Source: CAZKUN01 sp964555935
GTDB lineage: Bacteria > Armatimonadota > Zipacnadia > Zipacnadales > VGFC01
DNA length: 7,154 bases
Assembly (NCBI GenBank): GCA_964555935.1
Contig: CAZKUN010000362.1
Location: 1 to 7,154, forward strand
Direction of reading: 5' to 3'
The notes beneath the pieces are model-generated. The model worked only from the letters and a program-made list of their open reading frames with translations, searched no databases and had not been told where the DNA came from. The stretch's first letter is position 1; the number at the start of each line of letters is the position of its first letter. Positions 6,084 through 7,154 of the stretch are shown here, piece by piece. The translations under genes and the position numbers were made by a program.

Positions 6084-7154
6084 ATGGACTTTATCAGCAG
6101 TCTCAAGACGTACCAGCGCGCCATCGAGAGATGTCTCGTGGAGTTCATTGAAGGCAAGCGCGCCAACTACAAGGACCGCGAGGTCGAGCGTTGGGTGTAT
6201 GACGTGCTCGGCGATTTCGTGCTCCGTGGCGGCAAGCGCGTCCGCGCGATAATGGGCGTCACCGCATACGAGGGCGCCACGGGCATCTTCGACGACGAGC
6301 GCATCTACATCCCCGCCAGCGCGCTCGAATTCCTCGACGCATACTTCCTCGTGCAGGATGACGTGATCGACTCGTCGGATCTCCGACGCGGGAAAGACGC
6401 CGCTCACGTGATGCTCTCGAAGTACGCGCAGAATGTCACGGGCGTCGATCCCCTCGAGGGCGATGCCTTCGGCCTCAACGTGGCGATCGGCGTCGGCGAT
6501 ATATTCAATGCGTGGGGCATCGAGTGCATTCTGGCCTCTGAGTTCGAGGCAGACCGCAAGCTCGCGGCGCTTGGCACCTACAACTCAGGTTGCGAGGTCA
6601 TCTGCCGCGGCGAAATCAAAGACATCTACCTCGGCCTGTCCACTGTCACGGCGACCGAGGAAGAGTATATCGACATGATCCGCGAAAAGACGGTCTACTA
6701 CGTCACGCGGAACCAGGCCCTCATGGGGCTCGATCTCGCCGGCGCCCCCGACGCCATGCGCGAGGCCATGATCGCGATGACCGAGCCGCTCGGACTCGCC
6801 TTCCAGATCCGTGACGACATCCTCGACCTGCTCTCAACCGAGGAGGAACTCGGAAAGCCCATCGGCACCGACATCCGCGAGGGCAAGGACACGGTCATGA
6901 TCATCCACGCCCGCAACTCCGCTAGCGGCGGACAGTGGGCGGCGCTCGAGAAGATGCTGGGCAACCCCGACACCACCGATCTCGACATGGCGAGGGCCCG
7001 CGATATCCTCGCGGACACGGGCTCGCTGGAGTACGCCCAGCGGCTGATGGACCGCTACCTCGCGGAAACAAACGAAGCCCTCACCGTCCTGAACGCAACC
7101 GGCTTCGCAGACGAGACGATCGAGTTCTACCGCGGCATGGTCGATTTCATCGGC
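6084..7154 (+). CDS. Polyprenyl (isoprenyl diphosphate) synthase, 3' end beyond window
   Basis: A trans-isoprenyl diphosphate synthase that condenses isopentenyl diphosphate with allylic diphosphates to make FPP, GGPP or longer chains for quinones, carotenoids or lipid carriers; cytoplasmic or membrane-associated. The 357 visible codons hold every core motif: GGKRVR (49-54), the first Asp-rich motif QDDVIDSSDLRRG with Asp92, Asp93 and Asp96, GDIFNAWG (138-145), the EKT with Lys202, the second Asp-rich motif FQIRDDILD with Asp244, Asp245 and Asp248, and GTDIREGKDT (261-270). The first motif is DDxxD without the two-residue insertion of bacterial FPP synthases, and Tyr87-Phe88 lie five and four residues before it. 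In characterised enzymes large aromatics there limit chain length, which suggests GGPP or another short-to-medium product (inference). No stop is reached, but the length is already at the upper end for the family, so little is missing. The Shine-Dalgarno (AGGA, about 10 bases upstream) is weak. The 73-bp spacer from the preceding gene shows no hairpin, so co-transcription is possible. Confidence 0.93.
   Translation, partial: MDFISSLKTYQRAIERCLVEFIEGKRANYKDREVERWVYDVLGDFVLRGGKRVRAIMGVTAYEGATGIFDDERIYIPASALEFLDAYFLVQDDVIDSSDLRRGKDAAHVMLSKYAQNVTGVDPLEGDAFGLNVAIGVGDIFNAWGIECILASEFEADRKLAALGTYNSGCEVICRGEIKDIYLGLSTVTATEEEYIDMIREKTVYYVTRNQALMGLDLAGAPDAMREAMIAMTEPLGLAFQIRDDILDLLSTEEELGKPIGTDIREGKDTVMIIHARNSASGGQWAALEKMLGNPDTTDLDMARARDILADTGSLEYAQRLMDRYLAETNEALTVLNATGFADETIEFYRGMVDFIG

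Overview
The window is GC-rich DNA carrying six bacterial protein-coding genes (two of them cut by the window edges) and one run of ten N, which points to a draft or metagenome-derived scaffold. Two or three predicted lipoproteins, a predicted outer-membrane beta-barrel, good Shine-Dalgarno sites and two GTG starts suggest a diderm (Gram-negative-type) bacterium. I cannot place the lineage from the sequence alone.

Layout from left to right. (1) At 1-271 on the minus strand is the N-terminal part of a small lipoprotein made largely of near-identical 23-residue (69-bp) Pro/Glu/Ala repeats; it runs off the left edge. (2) At 390-1418 on the minus strand is a complete low-specificity L-threonine aldolase, followed by a hairpin at 340-365 that forms a fully paired stem only in minus-strand RNA and serves as its likely terminator. 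(3) A 202-bp divergent intergenic region, containing a perfect 12-bp palindrome, separates the aldolase from a plus-strand pair: a poly-glycine-linked lipoprotein (1621-2442, interrupted by the N gap) and a signal-peptide-bearing beta-barrel-like protein (2455-3351). They are 12 bp apart, so probably one operon. (4) A strong hairpin at 3379-3414 ends this operon and can also serve the convergent minus-strand gene at 3437-4327, an exported thioredoxin-fold protein with a WCHWC motif fused to TPR-like helices. (5) A 180-bp divergent region leads to a plus-strand secreted or lipid-anchored protein (4508-6010) resembling (alpha/alpha)6 six-hairpin glycosidases, with a C-terminal beta domain. (6) At 6084, also on the plus strand, a polyprenyl (isoprenyl diphosphate) synthase with both Asp-rich motifs runs off the right edge.

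The genes do not form one obvious pathway. Envelope and secreted proteins dominate (four of six), flanked by two metabolic enzymes (PLP amino-acid metabolism and isoprenoid chain synthesis). The best candidate for something undescribed is the lipoprotein/beta-barrel pair at 1621-3351, whose families I do not recognise. I see no RNA gene, CRISPR array, insertion sequence, phage gene or defence system. No gene-free stretch exceeds about 200 bp.
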